A stretch of DNA of 64,000 nt from an uncultured bacterium (GTDB lineage: Bacteria > Verrucomicrobiota > Lentisphaeria > Victivallales > UBA1829): positions 1 through 64,000 of the forward strand of contig CACYHQ010000008.1 of NCBI GenBank assembly GCA_902774245.1. Direction: 5' to 3'. The translations under genes and the position numbers were made by a program. Shown one piece after another: positions 45,698-55,269 of the stretch. The notes under the pieces are model-generated. The model was not told the DNA's origin and made no database searches. It was given only the letters and a program-made list of their open reading frames with translations. Each line of letters opens with the position of its first letter. Positions within the stretch are counted from its first letter, which is position 1.

Positions 45698-48548
45698 CCG
45701 TTTCCCATACATCCGCCGGACCATGAATCCGGCGGGATCTCTTCCTGGCGTCCGCGCCGGGAGGACGTTATTTGTCTATGCGGCCGCCGGAACGCTTCTT
45801 CTTTGTTCCGGCATGACGCGGGCGGTCGCGCAGGATGCGCCTGCCGCTGCCGCCGAGGAACAGAAGCTTTCGTATCCGGACCGGGAGTCCGGCGAACGCG
45901 CCCGTGCCGCGGGCGAATACGGCACGGCGGCGAGCTTCTACCGTCAGTACCGCGCGAAGGCGGAACAGAACGGCGACCAGGTGGCGCGCAAGGACGCGTA
46001 CGCCCGCGAACTGGACGCGCTGATCCTCGCGAACCTCGCCGATTCCGCGAACAAGCTCCTGGACGAATACCGTGCCGCGTTTCCGCAGCTGAACGCGAAT
46101 TCCGTCAGTCTGTGGCAGGCGGAGATCTGTCTGCTCCAGCGCCGCGCCGACGACGCGGACAAGATACTTCAGAAACTGATCCCCGGCCTCGAAAAGCTCG
46201 ACCCGAGCTATCTCCGGGCGCTCTCCTGCGCGGCGTTCGTCGCCGAGCTCAGGGGCGACCATGCCGCCGCCGCGAAGTATTACGGCGAGATCGCGGGCAA
46301 CAAGACCTCGTTCGGGCGCAGGGCGGCGGAACGTCAGGCGCTGTCGCTTGCCGCACTCGGCAAGTACACGGATGCCTACGATATCCTCAAATCCCTGCCC
46401 GAGGCCGAGAACAAGCGCGACGTCGACGCGCTCAAACTCCTGTTGTTCTACCTGAAACTTTCGGAGAAAGGCGACGAGGCCGTCGCGGACGACTGGAGCG
46501 GGATCAAATCCGTCTCCACCCCGCGCAAGGACAATTTCTTCTTCCTCGCGGCATGCCGCATCGGCGAGGAGTTCTCCAAACACGAGGACTATGTGCGCGC
46601 CGCCGAGGCGTTCCACCTCGCGTATTCCTTCGCTTCCGTCCGCGAGGACGCGTTCGACGCCATGACGCGCCTGATCGGGGCGTTCCAGCGCCTGAAGGAC
46701 AAAAAGACTGCCGCCGACCTGGCCTCGCGCATGCTGTCGCTCTTCAAGGACAGCAAACTTTCCCCCGATTTCAAGCTCCAGATCGCGTCGGTCCTGTTCC
46801 AGGCGGGACGCCCCGACGGCGCGCTGGATATCTGCCTCACCTGTCTTTCTGACACGGCCATCCCCGCCGCCGAACGCGAATCCGTCTACCGCAAGCTCCT
46901 CGACATGATGCTTGCGGAAAAGGCGTTCCCGTCCGCCCGCAAGTTCGTGGAGGCGTTCGACACGGACCCGGCGAAGCAATCCGCCCGTTCGATGGACCTG
47001 GCGGAGATCACGTGGCGCGAAGGCAAGCCCGTCGAGGCCGCGAAGCTCTACCGCGCCGTCGGCGATTCCTCCCCCGGACTCCGATCCGAGGCCATGCTGA
47101 ACGCCATGCGCTGTTCGCTGGAGGCCGGTCTCTACGCCGACCTGCTGGATGCCGCCGCCGCGCTCCGCAAGGCGGATCCTGATCATCTTGATCCGGAAGC
47201 GGTTTATCTTTCGGCCGTCGCGCAGGACAGGACCGGCGATGCCGCGGCCGCCGCGCAGAGTTATCTGGACTATGAAAAGGCCGCTCCGAAGACCGCCGCG
47301 ACGCAGGAACGCCGCGCCGCCGCTCTCTATGCCGCCGGACGTCTCCAGATCCGTCTCGGCGAGCCCGGCAAAGCAGTGGAAAGTCTCCGCAGGCTCCGTC
47401 AGGATTACAGTTCTCTTCCGGTCTCCGAACCGGGCCGCTACTGGCTGATCCATGCGCTGTACGCGTCCGGCGACGAAGTCGGCGCGGAACGCGAATCCTG
47501 GCGCTTCATCGAGGACGATCCAGAATCCGAATATGCAGGAGCGGCCCTGTTGCGCCTCGCGGAACACTACCGCGGCACCGGCTCGGTCCAGCACGCGGAA
47601 AGCACGGTCGACCAGCTCCTGAACCAGGAGAAATACCCGAAGATCCGCGCCCGCGCCTCCTACGAAAAGGCTCTGATCGCCTACCAGCGCGACGACCTCA
47701 CTTCCGCGATTTCCGCCTTGAACGCCGTCGACGCGCTTTCCCCCGACGATGCGCTGAAGGGCGACGTCCACTATCTGCGCGGCGACATCGCCCGCGCTTT
47801 CAACGATTTCATGAAGGCCCGTGCGGAATACGAGGCCGCCGCTGAAGCGGTGCCCGGTTCTCTGCTCGAACAGGCCGCGCTCGGTTCCGCAGCGGACTGC
47901 GTTTATGCGCTCGCCACGGGCTCGGCCGTCGCGACGAAGCCGAAGGAAACGGCCTCCGCGGCCTCCCAGACGGCGGTGAAGCCCGCGACCGCAACGCAGA
48001 CCGGCACGAAGCCTTCCGCCGCCACACAGGCCGCCGGAACGCCGAAAACCTCCGACGCCGCCAAATCCGCCGATGCGCCCAAAGCGACCGCGCCGGAAGT
48101 CGTCTTCCCGTCCGCCGACGCATGCCGTCTGGCCGCCGAACAGTATCAGGCGCTCCTGAAACTCAAGAATCTGCGTCCCGAATACGAGGCCATGGCCTAC
48201 TATAAAGCCGGCCAGTCCCTCTGGAAGGCGGGCGACGAGAAGGAGGCGTTCGGCCTCTTCAATAAGACAATCTACCTGGTCCCGGCGCAGGATGCCGCGT
48301 CCAGGCCCGTCGAGGCGTTCTGGATCTTCCGCGCGGTCGACGCCCTCGAATCCCTCGCGCACAAGGATCCGTCCGTTTCCAACGTGGAATCCGCCGTCGG
48401 CGCGCTCCGCTGGCTGGAACAGACCGGCACGGTCGACCAGGCCTCGGTCCGTCAGCGGGTCCGCGCCCTCCGCAAGAAACAATATCAGCCGCCCGTTCCG
48501 GCGGCCCCCAATACATCCACCACCAGTCCGGAGTCAACCAAATCATGA
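45690..48548 (+). CDS. Exported tetratricopeptide-repeat protein of the Tol-like operon
   Basis: The ATG at 45690 overlaps the recA stop and gives 952 residues; an ATG at 45723 would skip the Arg-rich head. A signal peptide follows ([16 protein letters not shown], cleavage near AVAQ-DA). The rest is helical TPR/Sel1-like repeats: for example [27 protein letters not shown]-type blocks, [20 protein letters not shown] and [21 protein letters not shown] low-complexity Thr/Lys/Ala/Pro linker lies near 750-800. It is immediately followed, with overlap, by TolQ and TolR homologues. In Proteobacteria the TPR protein CpoB accompanies Tol-Pal, but it is only about 260 residues. A scaffold role in a periplasmic machine is likely but inferred. 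Confidence 0.75.
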   Translation: MRNRFPYIRRTMNPAGSLPGVRAGRTLFVYAAAGTLLLCSGMTRAVAQDAPAAAAEEQKLSYPDRESGERARAAGEYGTAASFYRQYRAKAEQNGDQVARKDAYARELDALILANLADSANKLLDEYRAAFPQLNANSVSLWQAEICLLQRRADDADKILQKLIPGLEKLDPSYLRALSCAAFVAELRGDHAAAAKYYGEIAGNKTSFGRRAAERQALSLAALGKYTDAYDILKSLPEAENKRDVDALKLLLFYLKLSEKGDEAVADDWSGIKSVSTPRKDNFFFLAACRIGEEFSKHEDYVRAAEAFHLAYSFASVREDAFDAMTRLIGAFQRLKDKKTAADLASRMLSLFKDSKLSPDFKLQIASVLFQAGRPDGALDICLTCLSDTAIPAAERESVYRKLLDMMLAEKAFPSARKFVEAFDTDPAKQSARSMDLAEITWREGKPVEAAKLYRAVGDSSPGLRSEAMLNAMRCSLEAGLYADLLDAAAALRKADPDHLDPEAVYLSAVAQDRTGDAAAAAQSYLDYEKAAPKTAATQERRAAALYAAGRLQIRLGEPGKAVESLRRLRQDYSSLPVSEPGRYWLIHALYASGDEVGAERESWRFIEDDPESEYAGAALLRLAEHYRGTGSVQHAESTVDQLLNQEKYPKIRARASYEKALIAYQRDDLTSAISALNAVDALSPDDALKGDVHYLRGDIARAFNDFMKARAEYEAAAEAVPGSLLEQAALGSAADCVYALATGSAVATKPKETASAASQTAVKPATATQTGTKPSAATQAAGTPKTSDAAKSADAPKATAPEVVFPSADACRLAAEQYQALLKLKNLRPEYEAMAYYKAGQSLWKAGDEKEAFGLFNKTIYLVPAQDAASRPVEAFWIFRAVDALESLAHKDPSVSNVESAVGALRWLEQTGTVDQASVRQRVRALRKKQYQPPVPAAPNTSTTSPESTKS

Positions 48549-49189
48549 AATATCTGTCCATGCTTCAGCAGGGCGGTCCCGTGCTTGCGCTGATCGCCCT
48601 CTGCGCTCTGATCGCCGCGTTCATCTTCATCTGGAAATGGTTCGAGTTCTACCGCGCCCAGATGGACGTCAACGAGATCGTCACCGGCCTCACCAACGTG
48701 CTCCGGCGCGACGGCATGATCGAGGCGATCACGCTGTGCGACAATTCGCCCGGCCCGGTGCCACGCGTGCTTTCCAGCGCCATCCGCGCCTACAAGGAGG
48801 GCGACGACATCCGCGACTCCCTCGCGACCCAGACCCTGATCGAGGTGCCGCGCCTGGAATCGCGCCTCAACATCCTCGCCACGCTCGCCTACATCACGCC
48901 TCTGCTCGGCCTCCTCGGCACCGTGCTCGGCCTCGTGGATTCCTTCCAGACCATCACGGCCAACCCGGATGCCGCCATCACGACGCTCCCCGAGCTCTCC
49001 AAGGGCGTCTACAAGGCGCTCCTCTGCACGGCCGCCGGACTCTCCGTCGCGATCCCGTGCCACATCGCCTACAACTACCTGGTCTCCCGCGTGCAGGATT
49101 TCTGCACGGACATGGAGAAGGCCTCCGCCGAGATCATGTATTTCTTCCGCCACCACAAAAAAGAGAACGGCGCCGACCATGCCGAATGA
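48545..49189 (+). CDS. tolQ: TolQ/ExbB/MotA-type proton channel subunit
   Basis: The 214-residue inner-membrane protein has three helices (about 10-32, 108-135 and 158-182) and the family signature ILATLAYITPLLGLLGTVLGLVDSF, with GVYKALLCTAAGLSVAIPCHIAYNYL in the third helix. With a TolR/ExbD partner it converts the proton gradient into mechanical force across the periplasm. Its start overlaps the TPR gene stop (ATGA), and the partner gene overlaps its end by 11 nt. TolQ versus ExbB cannot be decided by sequence alone; the symbol is given for the family. Confidence 0.9.
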   Translation: MKYLSMLQQGGPVLALIALCALIAAFIFIWKWFEFYRAQMDVNEIVTGLTNVLRRDGMIEAITLCDNSPGPVPRVLSSAIRAYKEGDDIRDSLATQTLIEVPRLESRLNILATLAYITPLLGLLGTVLGLVDSFQTITANPDAAITTLPELSKGVYKALLCTAAGLSVAIPCHIAYNYLVSRVQDFCTDMEKASAEIMYFFRHHKKENGADHAE

Positions 49190-49649
49190 AGCCCCGATCC
49201 AGGTAAAGACCAAGCTCAAAATATTCAGCGGCCTGCCCAGTCTGGTCCTGTATTTCTGCGTCTTTTTCATCCTGCTGGTCTTCTTCATGCTCAGCTCGAA
49301 CTTCGTCCCGCTCCGCGGCGTCGAGGTCGAACTCCCCAGGACCGGCGGCAGGTTCCTCTACACCTCCCGCAACTACGTCGTGACCATCGACAAGGACAGC
49401 CGCATCTACTTCAACGATGCCGCCGTCTCAGGCGCGGCCGAGCTCAAGCGCCAGCTTTCCGAGTCCCTGAACGCGCGCGGATTCCAGCCGGACAAGGAAC
49501 GCGTGATCATCCGCTGCGACGTCCGTACGCCGCTCACCGTCGTCGCCGAGGTCCTCGCCGTCGCGGAGGAGCTGAACGTGAACGCCCTCTTCATGTCCGC
49601 CGGGCCCGCGCGCGGCCGGACGACCAGTTTCACCGAGCCTGAATCATGA
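49179..49649 (+). CDS. tolR: TolR/ExbD-type protein
   Basis: The 156-residue protein has a short cytoplasmic head, one membrane helix (about 21-43: LVLYFCVFFILLVFFMLSS) and a periplasmic domain typical of ExbD/TolR: VEVELPRTGG, VVTIDKDSRIYFNDAAVS and RVIIRCDVRTPLTVVAEVLAVAEE. The conserved membrane Asp of the family, expected in the first half of the helix, is not present, since the helix contains only hydrophobic residues. That is odd for a proton-coupled subunit; Asp/Glu may be supplied by another protein or the system may be uncoupled. It overlaps both neighbours. Confidence 0.82.
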   Translation: MPNEAPIQVKTKLKIFSGLPSLVLYFCVFFILLVFFMLSSNFVPLRGVEVELPRTGGRFLYTSRNYVVTIDKDSRIYFNDAAVSGAAELKRQLSESLNARGFQPDKERVIIRCDVRTPLTVVAEVLAVAEELNVNALFMSAGPARGRTTSFTEPES

Positions 49650-50440
49650 CGGACGCCCTCGGACAATTTCTGCTGCCCGTCGACGAGTCGCCCCCGAAAG
49701 AACGGCTCCGCCGGTCCATGCTTCTGCTTGTGGGGGTGGCGGTCGTCCTGATCCATCTGCTTCTGGTCACGGTCTTTACGCCGCTGAAACCTGATCCGGC
49801 GGCGGGCGCGGTCCAGCGTGCCGACCGGACCACGCTGTACGTCTCTCAACGCGTCACGGATTCGGATCCGCTTTTCCTGAAGATGGTCGACACGTTCGAT
49901 CCGGTTTCGTTCCTGCATCCGCCGGAGGAATTCGGGTTCTCCTTTTTCCGCACGTCCCAGGCCGAGACCGGGCCGGACGCGTCGTTCGAGCTTCCGCTTC
50001 CGGTGAAACTTTTTCCAGTTGCTGAAGCGTCTCAGATTTCGCTGGCGGCTGTCAGCCGTCCGCTTCTCCCGGATGTCCCGGACTACGATCCGGAAGCCGC
50101 CGCTGTCGCGGCTTCCGCCTATCCGTACTGGGCGGCGGACACCGCTTCCGGCGTGGTCTTCCCGTCGTTCCGGCTCGGCGCTTCGGAGGAACGCACCCTG
50201 CAGCGGCAACGTCCCTCGGAACAGTCCGTTTTCCTGATCAAGACACCGGTCCTGTCCGATCTTCCTTACGAGGCTGTGCTGGAGCGGTCATGCGGCGTCG
50301 CCGAGCTTGACCTGACGGCGCGCGCCTGGCTCGATACGCTTCTGAACTCGTCCGACTGTCCCGTCGGACTGAAAAACGGCGGTTTCTGCCGGGTCGTCTG
50401 GTCCGCCGAATCCCTGCGGAGGGAGGCGTCAGTCCGATGA
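49646..50440 (+). CDS. Single-span membrane protein in the TonB position
   Basis: The 264-residue protein has a cytoplasmic head, one membrane helix (about 25-46: MLLLVGVAVVLIHLLLVTVF) and a periplasmic part rich in Pro, Phe and Asp without recognisable domain. Its place directly after tolR, with 4-nt overlap, is where TonB or TolA genes stand, and its C-terminal 70 residues (LPYEAVLERSCGVAELDLTA, LDTLLNSSDCPVG) might be a small globular domain as in TonB. I see no TonB motif such as YP or the Pro-Glu/Pro-Lys rod, so this is only a positional suggestion. Two Cys in the C-terminal part could form a disulfide. Confidence 0.6.
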   Translation: MTDALGQFLLPVDESPPKERLRRSMLLLVGVAVVLIHLLLVTVFTPLKPDPAAGAVQRADRTTLYVSQRVTDSDPLFLKMVDTFDPVSFLHPPEEFGFSFFRTSQAETGPDASFELPLPVKLFPVAEASQISLAAVSRPLLPDVPDYDPEAAAVAASAYPYWAADTASGVVFPSFRLGASEERTLQRQRPSEQSVFLIKTPVLSDLPYEAVLERSCGVAELDLTARAWLDTLLNSSDCPVGLKNGGFCRVVWSAESLRREASVR

Positions 50441-50685
50441 TCCCGATCCCCCTCGACCGTATTTTCGTGTGGTATTTCGCCACGTGGTTTTTCGTGATCG
50501 CCCTGCTGTGGATCTGCGACGAGCTCCGCAAACGCAAGAACACGAGCGATTCCGTCGTGAAGGACCGCCTGTATCTCTGCGGCAAGTGCAACCTCACGTT
50601 CCTCGCGCGCGACGACCGCGAACACATCGTCCGCTGTCCGCGCTGCCACGAGATGTGCTTCTTCCGTCAGAGCAAGCGTTTCTGA
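50437..50685 (+). CDS. Small membrane protein with rubredoxin-like zinc ribbon
   Basis: The 82-residue protein has one helix (about 8-27) followed by charged residues and a compact zinc ribbon: YLCGKCNLTFL and VRCPRCHEMCFF, two CxxC knuckles 20 residues apart. It overlaps the preceding gene by 4 nt and is the last gene of the operon. The ribbon is expected on the cytoplasmic side, since the acidic DELRKRKN follows the helix. It might report on metal or bind RNA or protein. It is short and specific to this operon type as far as I can tell. Confidence 0.6.
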   Translation: MIPIPLDRIFVWYFATWFFVIALLWICDELRKRKNTSDSVVKDRLYLCGKCNLTFLARDDREHIVRCPRCHEMCFFRQSKRF

Positions 50686-50692
50686 AACCGGT

Positions 50693-52195
50693 TTATTCCT
50701 CGTCCGGGTCGGGGAACTGCACCAGATAGAACCGCATGTTGTGCAGGAAGTCCGGCGCGACCGTGATCCCCATGTGCGCTCCGCTCACGTGAATGACGCC
50801 CTTCCAGCGCACCGGAGATTCCATCCTCGGGCCCCAGGCGCCCGGACCGTCGGGATTCCGCAGGTCGGCACGCGCGCTCACGGCAGATACTTTCCCGTCG
50901 CCGGAATCGTACCGCACCACGCGCAGACCGCCTTCTTCATCGACCAGCGCGAGCGAGGACGTCGGCACGGAGTCCCCGATGAAGATCATCTGGAAGACGT
51001 CGGAATCCTTCGGATCGGGCGTCGAGAGCATGGACGCGATGCGCTTCGCCGAGTTCAGGCATTTCTGAAGGTGTTCCAGCGCGATATAACGGCGTTCCGT
51101 CACCGTCTTCACGTCCGGCAGCAGCCATTGCAGATCGGCGTCGAGGTCCGGATTTGCGAGTCCCCATTTGTACTTGATCCACGTGTTCAGGTCGTACAGG
51201 TCGACCGCCTCCCCGCGGGCGATGGATTCCTCCTCCGTTTTGCCCGGAACGGCTTTTCGAACTGCGGCGAACTGGGGGAACGGCATCATTTCGTAGAAGG
51301 ACGGGAAGGTGCCGATCACGGCGGCGGGATAGAGCGGCGCGCCCGGCTGAAGCCGCAGGCCGTTTACCAGTTCGACCACGGTGTCCAGGTATCCGGCGTT
51401 CGGCGTTCCGATCTGAATGAGCTTGCCGACGTTTTTCGCGCCAGTCCAGGTGATCGCCGGATCCGGTGCGCCTTCGGCGGGCAGGGGCGTTTCCCCGTAC
51501 CGCATGTAATACCTCGCGATCAGGCCGCCCATGCTGTGCCCCATGAGGTCGAACCGGACGGGATCCGGCGAAGCGCCGTAGCGGACGCGGTATTCCCCGC
51601 TCAATCTGGCCTGTTTGGCGCGGATGAACTTCCCGAGCTCGATGGCGTTTTCCGCGATGCTACGCCGCCAGTCGTAGTAAAATACGAAAAACGTCGGGCA
51701 GCGGCCGTCTTCCATGTGTTCCTTCGAGCCTTCCTGCACGTAGCCTGCCTGCCGGATCGTGTCGACCAGCGGCCCGTAGGCGGACATGGAGAACTCCAGC
51801 GCGCCCACCCGGACGGATACGGAATCCAGCAGAAACGACGCCCGCGTGTTGTTGGAGAGGCCGCGCAGTGGTTTCCCCCAGCCCATCGGCACGGACAGCA
51901 GTTTCAGGCTGTCGCGGCCTGGCAGCGTTGGCGAAAACGTTCCCCAGAATTCCTTTCCGGTCGCCGGGTCCTCCAGCCGCGCGCCGAGCAACCCGTGGAT
52001 CAGGATCACGGGATTCCGACGGACGCCCTCGTACGCCAGGGAACGTTTTGTCGCCTGGCTGAAGATCGTTTCCGTGGGCGTCAGCGCCGACTGGTACGAC
52101 CCGACCGCGTCCGGCTGGCATGCGTTCAGTACAAGCATCACAAGCAATCCCGTCGCCGCAGTCAGGATCATTCCGAATAAACGTGCTCGTTTCAT
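50693..52195 (-). CDS. LCAT/PGAP1-like lipase lipoprotein
   Basis: The 500-residue alpha/beta-hydrolase begins with a lipoprotein signal (LNAC, Cys26). The oxyanion loop is VILIHGLLGARLED (62-75), the nucleophile elbow DLMGHSMGGLIARYYMRYG with Ser221, and IGTPNAGYLD follows the elbow as in LCAT-like lipases. The catalytic His is probably in VSGAHMGIT near 480 and the Asp in SGDGK or DSVP regions. Such enzymes act on phospholipid or acyl-glycerol esters. It overlaps by 4 nt the stop of an HHxxxDG acyltransferase, so the two probably work on the same acyl substrate, one esterifying and one cleaving or transferring. Confidence 0.8.
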   Translation of the reverse strand: MKRARLFGMILTAATGLLVMLVLNACQPDAVGSYQSALTPTETIFSQATKRSLAYEGVRRNPVILIHGLLGARLEDPATGKEFWGTFSPTLPGRDSLKLLSVPMGWGKPLRGLSNNTRASFLLDSVSVRVGALEFSMSAYGPLVDTIRQAGYVQEGSKEHMEDGRCPTFFVFYYDWRRSIAENAIELGKFIRAKQARLSGEYRVRYGASPDPVRFDLMGHSMGGLIARYYMRYGETPLPAEGAPDPAITWTGAKNVGKLIQIGTPNAGYLDTVVELVNGLRLQPGAPLYPAAVIGTFPSFYEMMPFPQFAAVRKAVPGKTEEESIARGEAVDLYDLNTWIKYKWGLANPDLDADLQWLLPDVKTVTERRYIALEHLQKCLNSAKRIASMLSTPDPKDSDVFQMIFIGDSVPTSSLALVDEEGGLRVVRYDSGDGKVSAVSARADLRNPDGPGAWGPRMESPVRWKGVIHVSGAHMGITVAPDFLHNMRFYLVQFPDPDEE

Positions 52196-53880
52196 GGTCT
52201 TTCACCTTCCATTGTTTGTTTCTGCTTGCCCAGCAAGCTCTGGTAATCGCCGGAAATCCGCTCCAGCGCGGTCAGATACGCCTCGATCTGTTCCCGCGTG
52301 CCGCAGATGCTCACGCAGCCCGCCGTCCCGCCGCCTTCACACGGCATGTCCATCCGCCCGAACGCCAGAAACCCGCGTATCTGCAGTTCGGTCACGGGCG
52401 CGATGAAGACTTCCGCATGGCGCAGCACGGAGAGCCCGAACGTGCCGACGACGTCGTGGAATTCCTTCGGCATGAGATATTTCGCGTAGTAGTAGAAAAG
52501 CGGATGGATCATCGAGAGCAGCTCGATCATCTCGTAGGTCTCGCTGCAGCGGTAGCGCGTTTTTTTCAGCCTGCGGTTGAACTCGCGCTGGAACAGGATG
52601 AACCCGCCCATCTTGTCAAGGGGCGTCATATAGTCGGAGGGGCGGATGAACACCAGGCTCAGCTCGCGTTCGAACCGCTGCGGCGGCTTCCCTTCCGCGG
52701 TCTGCCCCGGCTCCACGTCGACCGGAAACAGCATCTTTGCGTCGTGCAGCTGAGGCGATTTCGCGAGTCCCCACAAGATCATGCCGGCGATCGTCGCCGG
52801 GCCGCGCATTTCCGCTGTATAGGCCAGGTTGATCCGGCGGCGCAGCTCCAGCAGGCCGTCGAACCGGAAGAACGCCCGGGCGCGGAACAGCCCTTTGTGA
52901 GGCGTTTCCCGGATTTCGACCTCGGCCGCAGGGCTTCCCGGCGTGGGGAACGTCATCTTTCCGGCCTCGCCCCATTCCGTTTTCAGTTCGGTCAGGACTT
53001 CCTGCATCGCCATCCCGTCCACCGGGACATGATGGTACTGGATCCACAGATCCGCCTCGCCGAGCCGCGGATGGATGCGCACGAAGACGTTCAGCAGGCC
53101 CCAGCCCGGATGACGGTACGTCGTCACGTCCGGCGTTTTCAGGCGTTCCGCATGGATTTCCTCCTCGGTCCCGTGTTCCGGCAACTGCAGGAACGTCACG
53201 CAGGACGCGTTCATCATGCGACGGAGCAGACGCACGGCCTCCATGCGCTTCGCGAGGTTGGCCGCGTTCAAATACAGCACGCGCCGCTTGACGATCCGGT
53301 ACAGTTTCCGGGCGCGCGTCGGATCGGTCCCGCCGTTCAGACGGTTGTGCGTCCGCACGAGTAGCGAAAGGAGCATGTTGATTTCTTTTTCGGACAGCAC
53401 CGACGGCGGATACCGCGGGTCGAGCACGATCCGCGCGTTTTCCAGTGTGCCGTCAGGCCGGAATTCCACTTCCAGCAGATCGGTCTCCGTCAGGCGTTTG
53501 CGGTGCAGGCGGAACGTCTTCTGCATGATGGCCCAGTGAAGCTCCCCGTGCGCCCGTAGGAATCCGGCGAACCGCGAGAGGAAACGCTCCTTCGCCCCGT
53601 CCATGTCGCGCGGCGGCGCATCGGCCGGATACGGGGTCACGCGGAAGAGGCCGAGCATGAATTTGGAGATGTCGCCCTTCAGGAAGATCCCGGTGGCCTT
53701 CCGCCAGCCGTTTTCGGTCGGCTTCGCGCCCAGCAGTTTGCACAGCTGCAGCAGCTTCAGGAAGATCAGAAAGAAGATCGCGTTGAGCGACCACTGGTCG
53801 AACAGACGCGTCATGTGGAACGACACCCACCGACGGATCCGCGATCCGCTGTCTTTTCTGGTCTCCGGTGTCTTTTTCAT
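52192..53880 (-). CDS. HHxxxDG-type acyltransferase (condensation/wax-ester-synthase superfamily)
   Basis: The 562-residue protein has the catalytic motif HHVPVDG at 283-289, preceded by IHPRLGEADLWIQY, as in the CoA-dependent acyltransferase/condensation-domain superfamily (chloramphenicol acetyltransferase, WS/DGAT, polyketide-associated PapA). A second family-like segment is DVVGTFGLSVL near 490, corresponding to the DFGWG-type structural motif. The N-terminal 130 residues are basic and helical with a possible membrane-interacting segment (AIFFLIFLKLLQLCKLL). I chose the ATG at 53880, downstream of the promoter at 53978-54005, with GGAG 11 nt before it. It is coupled to a lipoprotein lipase gene. 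The acyl donor and acceptor are not visible. Confidence 0.72.
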   Translation of the reverse strand: MKKTPETRKDSGSRIRRWVSFHMTRLFDQWSLNAIFFLIFLKLLQLCKLLGAKPTENGWRKATGIFLKGDISKFMLGLFRVTPYPADAPPRDMDGAKERFLSRFAGFLRAHGELHWAIMQKTFRLHRKRLTETDLLEVEFRPDGTLENARIVLDPRYPPSVLSEKEINMLLSLLVRTHNRLNGGTDPTRARKLYRIVKRRVLYLNAANLAKRMEAVRLLRRMMNASCVTFLQLPEHGTEEEIHAERLKTPDVTTYRHPGWGLLNVFVRIHPRLGEADLWIQYHHVPVDGMAMQEVLTELKTEWGEAGKMTFPTPGSPAAEVEIRETPHKGLFRARAFFRFDGLLELRRRINLAYTAEMRGPATIAGMILWGLAKSPQLHDAKMLFPVDVEPGQTAEGKPPQRFERELSLVFIRPSDYMTPLDKMGGFILFQREFNRRLKKTRYRCSETYEMIELLSMIHPLFYYYAKYLMPKEFHDVVGTFGLSVLRHAEVFIAPVTELQIRGFLAFGRMDMPCEGGGTAGCVSICGTREQIEAYLTALERISGDYQSLLGKQKQTMEGERP

Positions 53881-53977
53881 GCTGGAGGGTTCTCCCCGAC
53901 GCTGTCTGATCCTTCGTTTGCGTCCGCCGCCGGAAACCAGGTCCCGGCGGTCCGTCTCCGAACACAATTCCAACATT

Positions 53978-54005
53978 AATATACTGCCTTTTTTGCTTTG
54001 TTCAA
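53978..54005 (-). promoter_or_regulatory. Promoter of the acyltransferase/lipase operon
   Basis: On the minus strand TTGAAC (54005-54000), 16 bp, TATATT (53983-53978). It places the first usable start at 53880. Confidence 0.6.
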
Positions 54006-54095
54006 GCCGTCTCCGGCTTTTTGTTGCGGACATGTTTTCCATAAATTGTTTTTTGCATGATGAAATAAGAAGAAATGAATGTTCTAAATCCAACT

Positions 54096-54135
54096 CAAGT
54101 TTCCGTTAAAAAGAGTTTGTTTTAACTGAAACTTG
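54096..54135. repeat. 40-bp hairpin repeat, copy 2
   Basis: CAAGTTTCCGTTAAAA (54096-54111) pairs with the arm at 54120-54135, one mismatch; the loop AGAGTTTG resembles that of copy 1 (GGAGTTTG). A TGCGTGTGCGCGTGAG tract follows. Confidence 0.85.
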
Positions 54136-54334
54136 TGCGTGTGCGCGTGAGATGGTTTTCTGTCTGGTTTCCGGAGAAGTCTGGAAGTCGAAACATGCAG
54201 GCATGCCAGCCGGAACACTGTAGTATCCGTATGTTCTTTCAGAAAAAAAACGGTTTTCGGCTTTTTCCGTTCGCATTTTTCCGTCCGTGCGTTATATTAA
54301 AATATTCTCATACGTTGGAACCTTCTGTTTTACG

Positions 54335-55237
54335 GTGACGCCAGTGAAACCTTCTCCGCCAGTCTCTGATGAATTGAAATCCTCTCCCCGTCCGGGCCTT
54401 TCCAAAAAGGCCAAGTTCTGGATCGGGCTTTCCCTCGCCGTGTGCATCCCCGTGATCGTCTGCGTCCTCCTGTGGCTCGCCTACCTCGCGCTTTTCCCGA
54501 ACAATCCGCGCCTCATCGTGCACAGCATCCGCCTCGCCGGAAACTCCGGCTACTGGAGTCCGGCCGATCCTGACGAACGCCAGGCGCGCATGGACCGCGT
54601 CCTTTCGATCCTGCGTGTCCGTCCCGGTGAAACCCCGATGTTTTCCGGCAGGGAGGAATACGACCTCGCCGCGATGGCTGCGAAACTTCGCTCGGAGATC
54701 CCCGAACTGGAACGCGCCGACATCCGCCGCGTCCTGCCGGACCAGCTGATCTTCGAACTGCACGAGCGCATCCCCGTCGCGAACCTCGGCGCGAATTTCT
54801 ATATCGACGATTCCGCGACCGTCCTCGACAAGACCTCCTACTACGACGTTTCCGGTTCGCTGCCGGCGCTCTCCTGTAAGCCGTCCGCCGTCCGCGCCTC
54901 GCATGAAGCCGATCCCTTCAAACGCGGCGAAGTTCTCAACGATTCCTCCATCCGCACCGTGCTTGATTTCCTACGCCTCACGCGTCTGGAGTTCACCGAC
55001 GTGCATCCGAAGCTCGTTTACATCTCCCAGGATTTCATCCAGTGCGACCTCCTTTACAGGAACGATCCGGGGCCGTTCACCATCCTGATCCCGCTTCGCG
55101 TCCGCGAGGAACAGCTCCGCGACGATATTTTCGGGCGGCTTCTCCCCAAACTGGAGTCCTCCGTCCGGAATCACGAGGAGGAGCGATCCCTGGACCTCCG
55201 GTTCAAGGACCGCATCATCGCGAAGAAACGCGGCTGA
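54335..55237 (+). CDS. ftsQ: FtsQ/DivIB-like cell division protein
   Basis: The 300-residue protein (GTG start at 54335, placed by the TATATT -10 at 54293) has a cytoplasmic Pro/Ser tail, one membrane helix (about 35-60) and a POTRA-like domain: RLIVHSIRLAGNSGYWS, ILRVRPGETPMFSG, YDLAAMAAKLRSEIPELE and ADIRRVLPDQLIFELHERIPVANLG. That order (helix, POTRA with LxVRPG, then RRxxPDxLxxxxxERxPVA) is the FtsQ pattern. FtsQ links early and late divisome proteins. The C-terminal part is divergent. It is not in a dcw cluster here, just as mraY is not, so the symbol is given at moderate confidence. An alternative GTG is at 54344. Confidence 0.72.
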   Translation: MTPVKPSPPVSDELKSSPRPGLSKKAKFWIGLSLAVCIPVIVCVLLWLAYLALFPNNPRLIVHSIRLAGNSGYWSPADPDERQARMDRVLSILRVRPGETPMFSGREEYDLAAMAAKLRSEIPELERADIRRVLPDQLIFELHERIPVANLGANFYIDDSATVLDKTSYYDVSGSLPALSCKPSAVRASHEADPFKRGEVLNDSSIRTVLDFLRLTRLEFTDVHPKLVYISQDFIQCDLLYRNDPGPFTILIPLRVREEQLRDDIFGRLLPKLESSVRNHEEERSLDLRFKDRIIAKKRG

Positions 55238-55269
55238 CAGCCGTTCTTTGAAGAATTTCCCTTTCCTCT

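Larger units (their letters stand above)
53881..54334. other. Divergent intergenic region
   Basis: Contains the acyltransferase promoter on the minus strand (53978-54005), the second copy of the 40-bp hairpin repeat (54096-54135) with a TGCGTGTGCGCGTGAG tract, and a TATATT (54293-54298) serving the FtsQ-like gene. No coding frame is supported. Confidence 0.5.
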
